Assembly (NCBI GenBank): GCA_964344255.1
Contig: CAYFMQ010000005.1
Span: forward strand, 62,001-126,000
Source: JAJFIE01 sp964344255
Lineage (GTDB): Bacteria; Pseudomonadota; Alphaproteobacteria; Rhodospirillales; Casp-alpha2
Length of the DNA stretch: 64,000 nt
Reading direction: 5' to 3'
The stretch's first letter is position 1. Each line of letters begins with the position of its first letter. Positions 44,410 through 52,483 of this stretch are shown here, piece after piece. The position numbers and the translations under genes were made by a program. The notes under the pieces were generated by a model. It was not told the origin of the DNA. It worked only from the letters and a program-made list of their open reading frames with translations, and did not search any database.

Positions 44410-47400
44410 TTACTCCGCCGCTTTTCGCGGGCCGTTTTTGTAGGTCTCCATCAAATCCCCTTTGCAGGCGCCCGCTTGGGCGACATTGGCGTCCTTGACG
44501 GGGCCGAAGCCGCGCACCTGTTCGGGCAGCGAGGAGATCTGCACCGCGGCGGCGTAATTTTGCGCATTGAGGGTATCCAGCATGGCCGTCACCGAAGCGC
44601 GGTAGTCCTCAATCATCTGCCGTTCCGCCTTACGCTCGGCCTGGTAGCCGAATATATCAAAGGCCGTTCCCCTTAAGCCCTTCAGGGCAGCGAGCAGCTT
44701 CATCGCCGGTTTCATCCACGGCCCGAAGGTCTTTTTCCGATAGCGCCCCGTCTCAGGATCGCGCGCCGAAACAAGCGGCGGCGCCATGTGATAGCGGAGC
44801 GTGAAGCCGCCTTCGAACTGCTGTTTGAGCGCGGCCTCGAACCGCCCGTCGGTATACAGCCGGGCGACCTCGTATTCGTCCTTGTAGGCCATCAGCTTGT
44901 AGAGGTTCTGGGCGACCGCGCGCGTGAGGCCGTCCGAGCCGGGAACGACGGCCTGCTCGCGGATCCTGACGGCGGCTACGGTTTCCTTGTACCGGTTTGC
45001 ATAAGCGTCGTTCTGGTAGAGGGCGAGGTCGCGGGCCAGATGGTCGATCATCTCGTCGAGCGTGCGTTCCGTTCTTTCCTCAGTTTCGGTCATAACCGTG
45101 ATTCGTTCCGGATCATGGGCGATGGCGCGGCCCCAGTCGAAGGCCCGGATGTTGAACGCAACGGAAACGCCGTTCAGGCGGATGGCTTCGTGAATGGCGT
45201 TCAGGGAAAGCGGGATCAGGCCTTTCTGCCAGGCATACCCCGTTTGCAGGATGTTGGCGGCAATGGCGTCACCGGTCAGAGCCTTCGCCATTTTGTGGGC
45301 GTCGAGGCTTAAGAATCCCTCCGGTCTGGTCGAGGCGGTGATGGCTTCCCTCAGCTGTTCCTCGGGATAGGCCAGGTCCGGCAGGCGGGTGAAATCGGCG
45401 ATCATGGTCCGGTGCGTGCTCACCACGGCTGTGGACCGGTCGGGACTGAGGCAGGGCAGAGCGACGGCGCTGGCGGCAGCCACCATGTCGAAGCCTAAAA
45501 GCAGATCGGCCCGGCCGGGGCCGATGCGCGTGGCGCGCAACTCGTCTTGTGATCCGGCAAGACGCAGGTGGGTGAAGACAGCGCCGTTTTTCTGCGCCAG
45601 GCCGGCCACGTCCAGCACCGAAACGCCTTTGTCTTCCAGATGCGCCGCCATGGCGAGCAGCCTGCCGACGGTGACCACGCCGGTGCCGCCGATGCCGGTG
45701 AGCAGAATGTTGCAGGGTTCGTCCAGAGCGGGCAGCGCCGGTTCCGGTATGTCCGCAGCCGTTGTTTCGGCGGCTTGGGCTTTTTTAAGGCTACCGCCTT
45801 CGACGGTGACGAAGGCCGGGCAGAAGCCTTCCACGCAGGTGAAATCCTTGTTGCAGGCGGACTGGTCGATCTGGCGCTTGCGGCCCTGATCCGTTTCCAC
45901 CGGGCTCAATGCGACGCAGTTGGAGACGGCGCCGCAGTCGCCGCAACCCTCGCACACCAGCGTGTTGATGAAGGCGCGGCGATCAGGATCAGGGTGGAGG
46001 CCGCGTTTGCGCCGGCGCCGTTTCTCCGCGGCGCAGGTCTGGTCGTAGATCAGCACCGAGACGCCCGGCCAGTGCCGGATGTCTTTCTGGACCTGATCGA
46101 AGTCGTCGCGGTGGTGAAGCGTGGTGCCGGGAGCGAACGCCTCGCCGATAGCATACTGGTCCGGATCTTCGGCAACCAAAGCAATCCGCTCGATCCCTTC
46201 GGCGCGCATCTGCTGGGTCACCATGGGGACCGTCATGGGGCCGTCCATGGGCTGGCCGCCGGTCATGGCGACGGCGTCGTTGTAGAGGATCTTGAAGGTG
46301 ATGTTGGCGCCGGATGCCACGGCGGCGCGGATGGCGAGCGTGCCGGAATGGAACAACGTGCCGTCGCCGATGTTGACGAAGATGTGCTCCGTCGACGTGA
46401 ACGGCGCGCGGCCCAGCCAGTTGGCGCCCTCGGCACCCATCTGGGTGTAGGTCATGGTGTCGCGGTCCATCCACGTCACCATGTAATGGCAGCCGATCCC
46501 GGCGGCTGCCTGGGAGCCCTCGGGCACGGTGGTCGAGATATTGTGGGGACACCCGGCGCAGTAATAGGGCAGCCGCTTGACGTTGCTGGCGAGGGAGGAA
46601 ACCCGTTCCGCCCGCGCTTCGATGGCGTTGAGCGTTTGCGTGGTATCGATCGCAATCCCGTGCGCTTCAAACCGTCCGGCGAAGACACGGGCGATCAGGT
46701 CCGCGTTCAATTCGCCCGTTTGCGGAATGGCTGGTCTGCCGTCCGGGTCCTGCTTGCCGGTAACCCGGGGGCGGGTGTCCGCCGGCTGGTGATAAAGCAG
46801 TTCCTTAACCTGCGGCTCGATCACCGGGCGCTTTTCATCGACCACGATAATCTCGTCGAGTCCCTGGGCGAAATCCCCCAGCCCCTCCGGCTCCAGCGGC
46901 CAGGGCATGCCGATCTTGCGCACCCGGATGCCCAGTTCATGGGCTCTGGAGTCATCAATGCCCAAATCCTCCAACGCCTGCAGGGTATCGAGCCAGGCCT
47001 TGCCCGCCGCCACGATGCCGATCCTGGCTTGCGGCGGATTGACAACGGTGCGGTCGATTTGATTGGCCCGCGCGAAGGCCTTGACCGCCGGAATCTTGAA
47101 CTCCTGTAACCGGACTTCCAACCCTTCCAGGGGATCGGGCCAGCGAATGTGCAGCCCGCCTTCGGGCGTTGCGACATTATCCGGCGTAATGATCCGGACC
47201 CGGTTCAGGCTTGCGTCCACTGAAGCCGCCGAGTCCATGGTGTCGGTCAGGGATTTCATGGCGACCCAGCAGCCTGAAAACCGCGAAAGAGCCCAGCCGG
47301 TCAGGCCGTAATCCAGCAGTTCCTGCACGTTGGATGGCGCCAGAATGGGTATCCAGGCGTCGATAAGGGCGTATTCGCTCTGGCTTGGGATGGTCGACGA

Positions 47401-47853
47401 CTTGCCCGACGGATCGTCGCCGGCCATGGCCAGCACGCCGCCCGTGGGGGATGTACCGTGCAGGTTGGCGTGGCGGAAGGCGTCGCCGGAGCGGTCCACA
47501 CCGGGGCCCTTGCCGTACCAAATGGCGAACACGCCGTCATAAAGGGCGTCATCATAGAGGTTGGTCTGTTGCGTGCCCCACACCGCCGTGGCGGCCAGGT
47601 CCTCGTTGACGCCGGCCTTGAAGTGGATGTGGTGGTCCTCGACCATGACCTTGTTGCGCCAGAATTCCATGTCCACGGTGCCCAAGGGCGAGCCGCGGTA
47701 GCCTGTCACGTACCCCGCCGTATTGAGCCCCGCCGCCAGGTCGCGGCGGCGCTGCATCATGGTCAGGCGGATAAGCGCCTGCGTGCCGGTGATAAAGACC
47801 CGTCCTTCATCGAAGGTGTATTTATCATCAAGGCTGACGGATTTCAGCGGCAT
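44410..47853 (-). CDS. indolepyruvate ferredoxin oxidoreductase (2-oxoacid:acceptor, fused)
   Basis: A 1147-residue fusion of the alpha and beta parts. N-terminal domain with TPP-linked GYRGSPLGTVDM and GVNEDLAATAVWG; TPP-binding GDGTLFHSG with NITFKILYND; a ferredoxin-like 4Fe-4S region CEGCGDCGAVSNC plus CNKDFTCVEGFCP; and a gamma-type domain starting ILLTGIGGTGVVTVGRLLA. It oxidatively decarboxylates aryl or branched 2-oxoacids to acyl-CoA, fitting amino-acid catabolism after the class III aminotransferase. It converges with the enolase-family gene 5 bp away. Confidence 0.93.
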   Translation of the reverse strand: MPLKSVSLDDKYTFDEGRVFITGTQALIRLTMMQRRRDLAAGLNTAGYVTGYRGSPLGTVDMEFWRNKVMVEDHHIHFKAGVNEDLAATAVWGTQQTNLYDDALYDGVFAIWYGKGPGVDRSGDAFRHANLHGTSPTGGVLAMAGDDPSGKSSTIPSQSEYALIDAWIPILAPSNVQELLDYGLTGWALSRFSGCWVAMKSLTDTMDSAASVDASLNRVRIITPDNVATPEGGLHIRWPDPLEGLEVRLQEFKIPAVKAFARANQIDRTVVNPPQARIGIVAAGKAWLDTLQALEDLGIDDSRAHELGIRVRKIGMPWPLEPEGLGDFAQGLDEIIVVDEKRPVIEPQVKELLYHQPADTRPRVTGKQDPDGRPAIPQTGELNADLIARVFAGRFEAHGIAIDTTQTLNAIEARAERVSSLASNVKRLPYYCAGCPHNISTTVPEGSQAAAGIGCHYMVTWMDRDTMTYTQMGAEGANWLGRAPFTSTEHIFVNIGDGTLFHSGTLAIRAAVASGANITFKILYNDAVAMTGGQPMDGPMTVPMVTQQMRAEGIERIALVAEDPDQYAIGEAFAPGTTLHHRDDFDQVQKDIRHWPGVSVLIYDQTCAAEKRRRRKRGLHPDPDRRAFINTLVCEGCGDCGAVSNCVALSPVETDQGRKRQIDQSACNKDFTCVEGFCPAFVTVEGGSLKKAQAAETTAADIPEPALPALDEPCNILLTGIGGTGVVTVGRLLAMAAHLEDKGVSVLDVAGLAQKNGAVFTHLRLAGSQDELRATRIGPGRADLLLGFDMVAAASAVALPCLSPDRSTAVVSTHRTMIADFTRLPDLAYPEEQLREAITASTRPEGFLSLDAHKMAKALTGDAIAANILQTGYAWQKGLIPLSLNAIHEAIRLNGVSVAFNIRAFDWGRAIAHDPERITVMTETEERTERTLDEMIDHLARDLALYQNDAYANRYKETVAAVRIREQAVVPGSDGLTRAVAQNLYKLMAYKDEYEVARLYTDGRFEAALKQQFEGGFTLRYHMAPPLVSARDPETGRYRKKTFGPWMKPAMKLLAALKGLRGTAFDIFGYQAERKAERQMIEDYRASVTAMLDTLNAQNYAAAVQISSLPEQVRGFGPVKDANVAQAGACKGDLMETYKNGPRKAAE

Positions 47854-47869
47854 GTCAGGCGGGCTTGTT

Positions 47870-48661
47870 CTATTTCCTGAAGTCGGGGTACTTGCGTTCC
47901 ACCAGGCGCATCAACGCCGGCCACTGGTAATCGCCGTGCAGACCGGCCTCGGGTTTGCCCCAGTCCATCAGGGGCTTTGCCGCCTCAGGGGATATCTCGA
48001 TCACGTCGTCCGTGGCGTGCAGGATGTCGATCTGAATCTTGCAGGCCGCCTCGAACATGTAGTGATACCAGAACACCTCCGCCGCCGTGCGCCCGGCGGC
48101 CAGAACGCCATGGTTTTCCAGCATCAGCAGGAAATTGTCGCCCAGGTCCTTCGCCAGCAGTTCGCATTCGTCCTCGGCGGCGGTCACGTCCTGATAGGGA
48201 TGATGGGAAATGGTGCCGAGAATCTCGCAGGCATGCTGGGACAAGGGGCGCAAACCGCCTTTCATGGCCGAAACCGCCATACCGGCGCGGGTGTGGGTAT
48301 GCATGAAAAAGTTTACGTCGGGGCGGGCCTTCAGGGCGCTTGAATGGATCAGGAAACCGGCGTTGTTCTTGACCCGCCCGTCGCCTTCGTTGACCATTTC
48401 GCCATCCCAGTTGAACTTGCTCAGGTTGGACGCCGTGATCTCGTCGAACAGCAGGTCGAAAGAGTTGAGCAGGAAATGATCCGGGTCGTCCGGGATGCGG
48501 GCGGAAAAGTGCGTCGCCGTGCCGTCGGTCCAGCCGTAGTGATGAGCCAGGCGATAAAGCGCCGCTAGCTCAACACGGGTGTCCCATTCCTGTTCGGAAC
48601 AGTCGGAAAGGACGACGGAAAACGGGTCGTTGCTGGCGGTGCGCGCCATTGCATTGCTCAT
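47870..48661 (-). CDS. class II aldolase/adducin family protein
   Basis: A 263-residue protein with zinc-type aldolase features: HYGWTDGTATHFSARIPD, NSFDLLFDEITASNL, FFMHTHTRAGMAVSAM (metal His pair) and a later His in MLENHGVLAAGRT. Members include L-fuculose-phosphate aldolase and decarboxylases; substrate is unknown. It is 16 bp upstream of the indolepyruvate oxidoreductase on the same strand, so both probably form one operon. GGGAG 8 bases upstream fixes ATG 48661. Confidence 0.88.
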   Translation of the reverse strand: MSNAMARTASNDPFSVVLSDCSEQEWDTRVELAALYRLAHHYGWTDGTATHFSARIPDDPDHFLLNSFDLLFDEITASNLSKFNWDGEMVNEGDGRVKNNAGFLIHSSALKARPDVNFFMHTHTRAGMAVSAMKGGLRPLSQHACEILGTISHHPYQDVTAAEDECELLAKDLGDNFLLMLENHGVLAAGRTAAEVFWYHYMFEAACKIQIDILHATDDVIEISPEAAKPLMDWGKPEAGLHGDYQWPALMRLVERKYPDFRK

Positions 48662-48873
48662 GTCAACTTCTCCCAAGTAACGGTTTTAAGATGAGGCCCG
48701 GATATCTGATCCCTAGCATACTGCGATCCTGCACGGGCGGCAATTGGACTGATGCCGCCACTATCCTGTATTTTTCCCTGGATTTATCCACGTGTTTCCG
48801 AAAAAGGTTTTCGGGCGGGCAATTGCGTTTTACATTTGACCCATCAGTTTTACCGTCTGGGGTGGCGTGTTTC

Positions 48874-49389
48874 ATGAAGCGCAAGATAACGATGATATTG
48901 GCTGCCGTCCTTGTCGGGATCGGAACGATCCTGGCGGCGACCGGCGCATGGGCGGATTTCCGCATTGAAAGTATCGACAACGATTTCCAGGGCGAAATCG
49001 AGGCCGCGGCCGATGAAGACAAGTATCTGGTTTTGTTTTTTCACCAGGCCGGCTGCCCTTACTGCGACAAGATGCGCGCCCGCATTCATCCCGCGCCTGA
49101 CGTGATGGCGTATTACAGCGAAAATTTCTACATGATCGAGTGCAATATCAAGGGCAATCTCGATGTCGTGACCCCTGAGGGCGAAGAGATGACCGAATCC
49201 GAATTCGCGCGCAAGATACGTGTGCGGGCGACGCCGGTGTTCATATTTTACGACAGGGACGGCCAACAGGCCCTGCGCACCACCGGCTATCTGGACGAAC
49301 GGATGTTCCTGCTGGCGGGGCGTTACGTGGCCGATGGCGTGTACCAGACCGGCGAGTCCTTCTTCCGTTACGTTCAGGAAGCCAACTAG
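48874..49389 (+). CDS. SoxW-like periplasmic thioredoxin
   Basis: A 171-residue exported thioredoxin-fold protein: signal peptide (MILAAVLVGIGTILAATGAWA), redox motif AGCPYCDKM, cis-Pro loop ATPVFIFYD. It resembles SoxW at 28.1 kb in the CPYC motif. The first 210 bp upstream (48662-48873) are non-coding. It overlaps no other gene and ends exactly before tolC; the three genes 48874-51407 may be one operon. Confidence 0.85.
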   Translation: MKRKITMILAAVLVGIGTILAATGAWADFRIESIDNDFQGEIEAAADEDKYLVLFFHQAGCPYCDKMRARIHPAPDVMAYYSENFYMIECNIKGNLDVVTPEGEEMTESEFARKIRVRATPVFIFYDRDGQQALRTTGYLDERMFLLAGRYVADGVYQTGESFFRYVQEAN

Positions 49390-50883
49390 ATGGGCATAGG
49401 TTTGAGATCAGGTCTTGAGCCGGGTCTGAAATCGGACCTTAAATCAGGCCTGGCGAAAATCATCCTGGTTGCCGGCCTCCTGGTGTCACCTCCTGCATCA
49501 GCGGATATGATACTTTCACCCCAGGAGCTTCTGCAGGCCATCAATGCCAACGGCGCTGCCGCCATCAACGCGGCGATGGCGGACATCGACATTGCGCGCG
49601 CCAAGCTTGACGAGGCCGGCGCGGGCCTAATGCCCAAGGTGACCCTGTCCGTGACGGGACAGTTCATGCAGTCTGCCGCCCATGAGCGCTACCCCGACGA
49701 TAAATCCGAATCCTACGGTATGCTTGAAGTGGTCCAGCCGCTTTACGACTTCGGCCAAAGCGCGAGCGAGCGCGATGCTGCCGGCATGAGCCTCGCGGCC
49801 ACCGAACAGAAAGCCGCCCTGGCGCGCAACATGGTGCTGCTGGAAGGCCTGGCGCTGTATTACGACCTGCACGCCTCCGAACTGGAGGTGCGCGCGCTCC
49901 ACGAGGCGCACACCTCGGCTTACCTGCAATGGGACCGCGCCAAGGAGAAACTGGCGCTCGGCCGCGCCAGCGAGATCGACGTCGCCGAAACCCTGGCGGA
50001 CACGGAGCAAACGCGGCTGACGTTCTACCGCGAACGCTCACGCAACATCGGCTACCGATTGCGCCTGGAAGAACTGACGGGTCTTGAGTTCAACGATGAA
50101 CTCATCGCGCCGCCCAAGCCGCCGCAGGCAAAACCGGCGGAGGTTGAGCGTGAACCGTTTCTGCAGGCCGTTATGGCGGGCAATGAGGATATCCAGGCGT
50201 TGAGCAAGCAGGCCGACGCCGCGGGTCTGCGTCGCGACGGTGTCGGTGCCTGGCCGTCGCTGGATGCGTTCGCCAACACCGGCTATTCGACCCGTAATTT
50301 GCGGGGCCGCAACGATTACGCCGTCGGCGCGCGCTTGTCCTGGCCGTTGTTCGACGGCGGCGTGACGTCGGCGAAAAAGACCCTCCTGGCGGCGGAGCAA
50401 AGCCGTATCCTTACGCTGCTGGAAGTCAGGAAAAACGCCGTGCGCCAGAAGGCGCTGTCCCTGTTGCGTGATCGTGATGACGCCTATCAGCGCATCCTGG
50501 CCGCCCTTGCACAACAGGACTTCACCTACAAGTACATGATACAGCGCCAGCAACTCTACACCCAGGAACGGGTGGCGGACCTGGGTCACGCGATGATCGA
50601 GCATACCGCGTCGGAGGCCGAGCTGGTCCGCGCCACAGGGGCTTACACCATGGTTCTGGCGAACATCGCGGTACTGTTGGGCGAAGGCCCGGAACGCGGC
50701 CTTGATCCGGACCTGCTGGCCCGCTTCGTCAGCGCCGAGGACGGCGGCGATTTCGTGCCCAAACCCGGCACCGGCTTCGGCCAGTCCGATGAGGACGAGT
50801 TCAAGCGCCAGGACGAGGTACCTATACCCTCCGCGCCGGAAAGCGTCCCCGTGCCAGCTGTTGAAGAGGTTCCCCTGCAATGA
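49390..50883 (+). CDS. TolC-family outer membrane channel
   Basis: A 497-residue exported protein with signal peptide (IILVAGLLVSPPASA) and the duplicated helical pattern of outer-membrane efflux proteins: EVVQPLYDFGQSASERDAAG, LARNMVLLEGLALYYDL, then RLSWPLFDGGVTSAKKTL and RYTMVL-like turn segments. The C-terminus is a disordered Pro/Glu tail. It starts right after the thioredoxin stop and its stop overlaps the adaptor start (ATGA). Confidence 0.87.
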   Translation: MGIGLRSGLEPGLKSDLKSGLAKIILVAGLLVSPPASADMILSPQELLQAINANGAAAINAAMADIDIARAKLDEAGAGLMPKVTLSVTGQFMQSAAHERYPDDKSESYGMLEVVQPLYDFGQSASERDAAGMSLAATEQKAALARNMVLLEGLALYYDLHASELEVRALHEAHTSAYLQWDRAKEKLALGRASEIDVAETLADTEQTRLTFYRERSRNIGYRLRLEELTGLEFNDELIAPPKPPQAKPAEVEREPFLQAVMAGNEDIQALSKQADAAGLRRDGVGAWPSLDAFANTGYSTRNLRGRNDYAVGARLSWPLFDGGVTSAKKTLLAAEQSRILTLLEVRKNAVRQKALSLLRDRDDAYQRILAALAQQDFTYKYMIQRQQLYTQERVADLGHAMIEHTASEAELVRATGAYTMVLANIAVLLGEGPERGLDPDLLARFVSAEDGGDFVPKPGTGFGQSDEDEFKRQDEVPIPSAPESVPVPAVEEVPLQ

Positions 50884-51407
50884 TGAGGAGATTACCCGTG
50901 AGAACCCTGCTGATTGCAATCGCCATGGCGGTTTTGACCTTGAGTTCGACGGCCGCGATGGCGGCGGACCGCGCACTCGGCTTCGCCGTCGGCGGCGTGG
51001 TGGCGGAGGTCAAGGTCAAGGTCGGCCAACGCGTAAAGGCTGGCGACGTCCTGGCGGTTTTGGACTTGCGGGCCTTCCAGGCCGAAAAGCGCGCCGCTGA
51101 CGCAGCGCATAAGGCCACCAAGTCGATCTTTGATATCGCCGTTCTGCGCCACACCCAGACTGTGGAATTGTTCGACGCCCTGTCGGCTTCGGCGGAAGAC
51201 GTGCAAAAGGCGGAGATCGAACGCGACACCGCGCTGATCACCTACGAAAACGCCCGGCGCGACGACGCAATCGCCCAGTGGAATCTCGACCGCGCCACTC
51301 TCAGGGCCCCGTTTCCAGGCACCGTCTCCGCCGTGCCGGGCTATCCGGGGCAGGTTGTGACCCTGATGTCATCGCCGGTCGACGTGGTCGTCATCAATGC
51401 GGAGTAG
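50880..51407 (+). CDS. short HlyD/RND-type membrane fusion adaptor
   Basis: A 175-residue exported protein with a signal peptide (TLLIAIAMAVLTLSSTAAMA), lipoyl half-motifs GFAVGGVVAEVKVKVGQRVKAGDVLAVLD and LRAPFPGTVSAVPGYPGQVV around a helical hairpin. It lacks the beta-barrel and membrane-proximal domains of typical adaptors (300 residues or more). A GTG at 50898 with GAGGAG upstream is a strong alternative start. No inner-membrane transporter follows. Confidence 0.82.
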   Translation: MMRRLPVRTLLIAIAMAVLTLSSTAAMAADRALGFAVGGVVAEVKVKVGQRVKAGDVLAVLDLRAFQAEKRAADAAHKATKSIFDIAVLRHTQTVELFDALSASAEDVQKAEIERDTALITYENARRDDAIAQWNLDRATLRAPFPGTVSAVPGYPGQVVTLMSSPVDVVVINAE

Positions 51408-51429
51408 GGCTGTTCTCTATAGCGGAAGC

Positions 51430-51447
51430 AGGTCTGTAAAGAGACCT
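51430..51447 (+). terminator. hairpin after the TolC-adaptor genes
   Basis: AGGTCT-GTAAAG-AGACCT is a 6-bp stem 22 bp past the adaptor stop, followed by TTTGTG. It is a weak terminator candidate. Confidence 0.4.
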
Positions 51448-51517
51448 TTGTGAGCCAATACTGCATTTGGTGCTATAACCGGAGGGTGTCTTTAAGGCTG
51501 AAACGAAAGATACCCCA

Positions 51518-52477
51518 ATGCAGGAACCTTCATTGTCCCAATATAACAGTAAGGGATTGACGGTCACCGCGAAAAAATACTTCCTCGCCACTCGGCCAGC
51601 TTTTTTGACTGCGCCTGTCTTGCCGTATTGCGTTGGTGCAATCTGGGGCGGGCTGGCTGCCGGTCACTTTGATTATTCGATCTTTGGTCTGGCAATGCTG
51701 GCCATAATTTCCGTGCATGCCGCCGCGAACGTTCTGAACGACGTCATCGACGAGCGTACTGGAAATGACACGCTTAATACTGATCGAATTTTCCCATTCA
51801 CAGGCGGCTCGCGATTTATTCAGAACGCCGTGTTGAGTCCAGGACGCATGATGGCCCTGGTGAAAGGGTTGTTGGTTGTGAGTGTTTTGTTGGGCGGTAT
51901 TCTTGTCGTGTTAAAGGGACCGGCTGTCCTCTTCTTTGGTCTCTGCGGGGTGGCCTTAGGTGTCTTCTATTCCCTTCCACCGGTCAGCTTAAGCGCGCGG
52001 GGATTGGGTGAAGTGAGCGTAGGGCTAGCGACCGGACTGCTGCCCTTGGTCGGTGGGAGTTGGTTACAATCGGGCGGGGTTGACCTTGACGTTCTAATGC
52101 TGTCCGTTCCTGCCAGCATGTGGGTGATGGCGATTTTACTGATCAACGAGTTCCCCGACCGCCGCGCTGATGCACAAGTTAACCGCAACACCTTTGTCGT
52201 CCGATTTGGCGTTGACTCAACGCGTCACCTGTATGTCCTGCTGCACGCAGTTGCCCTGACGGCGCTCGGCGTTTTGACCATTGTGGGATCGTTGCCCATC
52301 TGGGGCATATCGTATCCTGTATTGATGATGATAGCCGCTGTCATGGCGGCTAAACATATTTCCGTAACAACTGACGCCAAGGGGCTGCGACAAGCGATCA
52401 TCGTAACGTTGGGGCTGCATGCTACAGGGTGTATGTGGCTAGCGGGAACGATTACAAGTCTATTCTTTTCCGAATGA
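51518..52477 (+). CDS. UbiA/MenA-family prenyltransferase
   Basis: A 319-residue integral membrane protein. The prenyl-diphosphate/Mg motif is NVLNDVIDERTGNDT and the second one is NEFPDRRADAQVN, as in MenA and other UbiA members. GGSRFIQNAVLSP also fits the MenA branch. The acceptor aromatic is not known. No ubiquinone or menaquinone genes flank it. Confidence 0.87.
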   Translation: MQEPSLSQYNSKGLTVTAKKYFLATRPAFLTAPVLPYCVGAIWGGLAAGHFDYSIFGLAMLAIISVHAAANVLNDVIDERTGNDTLNTDRIFPFTGGSRFIQNAVLSPGRMMALVKGLLVVSVLLGGILVVLKGPAVLFFGLCGVALGVFYSLPPVSLSARGLGEVSVGLATGLLPLVGGSWLQSGGVDLDVLMLSVPASMWVMAILLINEFPDRRADAQVNRNTFVVRFGVDSTRHLYVLLHAVALTALGVLTIVGSLPIWGISYPVLMMIAAVMAAKHISVTTDAKGLRQAIIVTLGLHATGCMWLAGTITSLFFSE

Positions 52478-52483
52478 CCTTTA

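Noticed and set aside
51518..52477. Ubiquinone or menaquinone operon
   Set aside because: Only the prenyltransferase is present; no other quinone genes lie within 10 kb.
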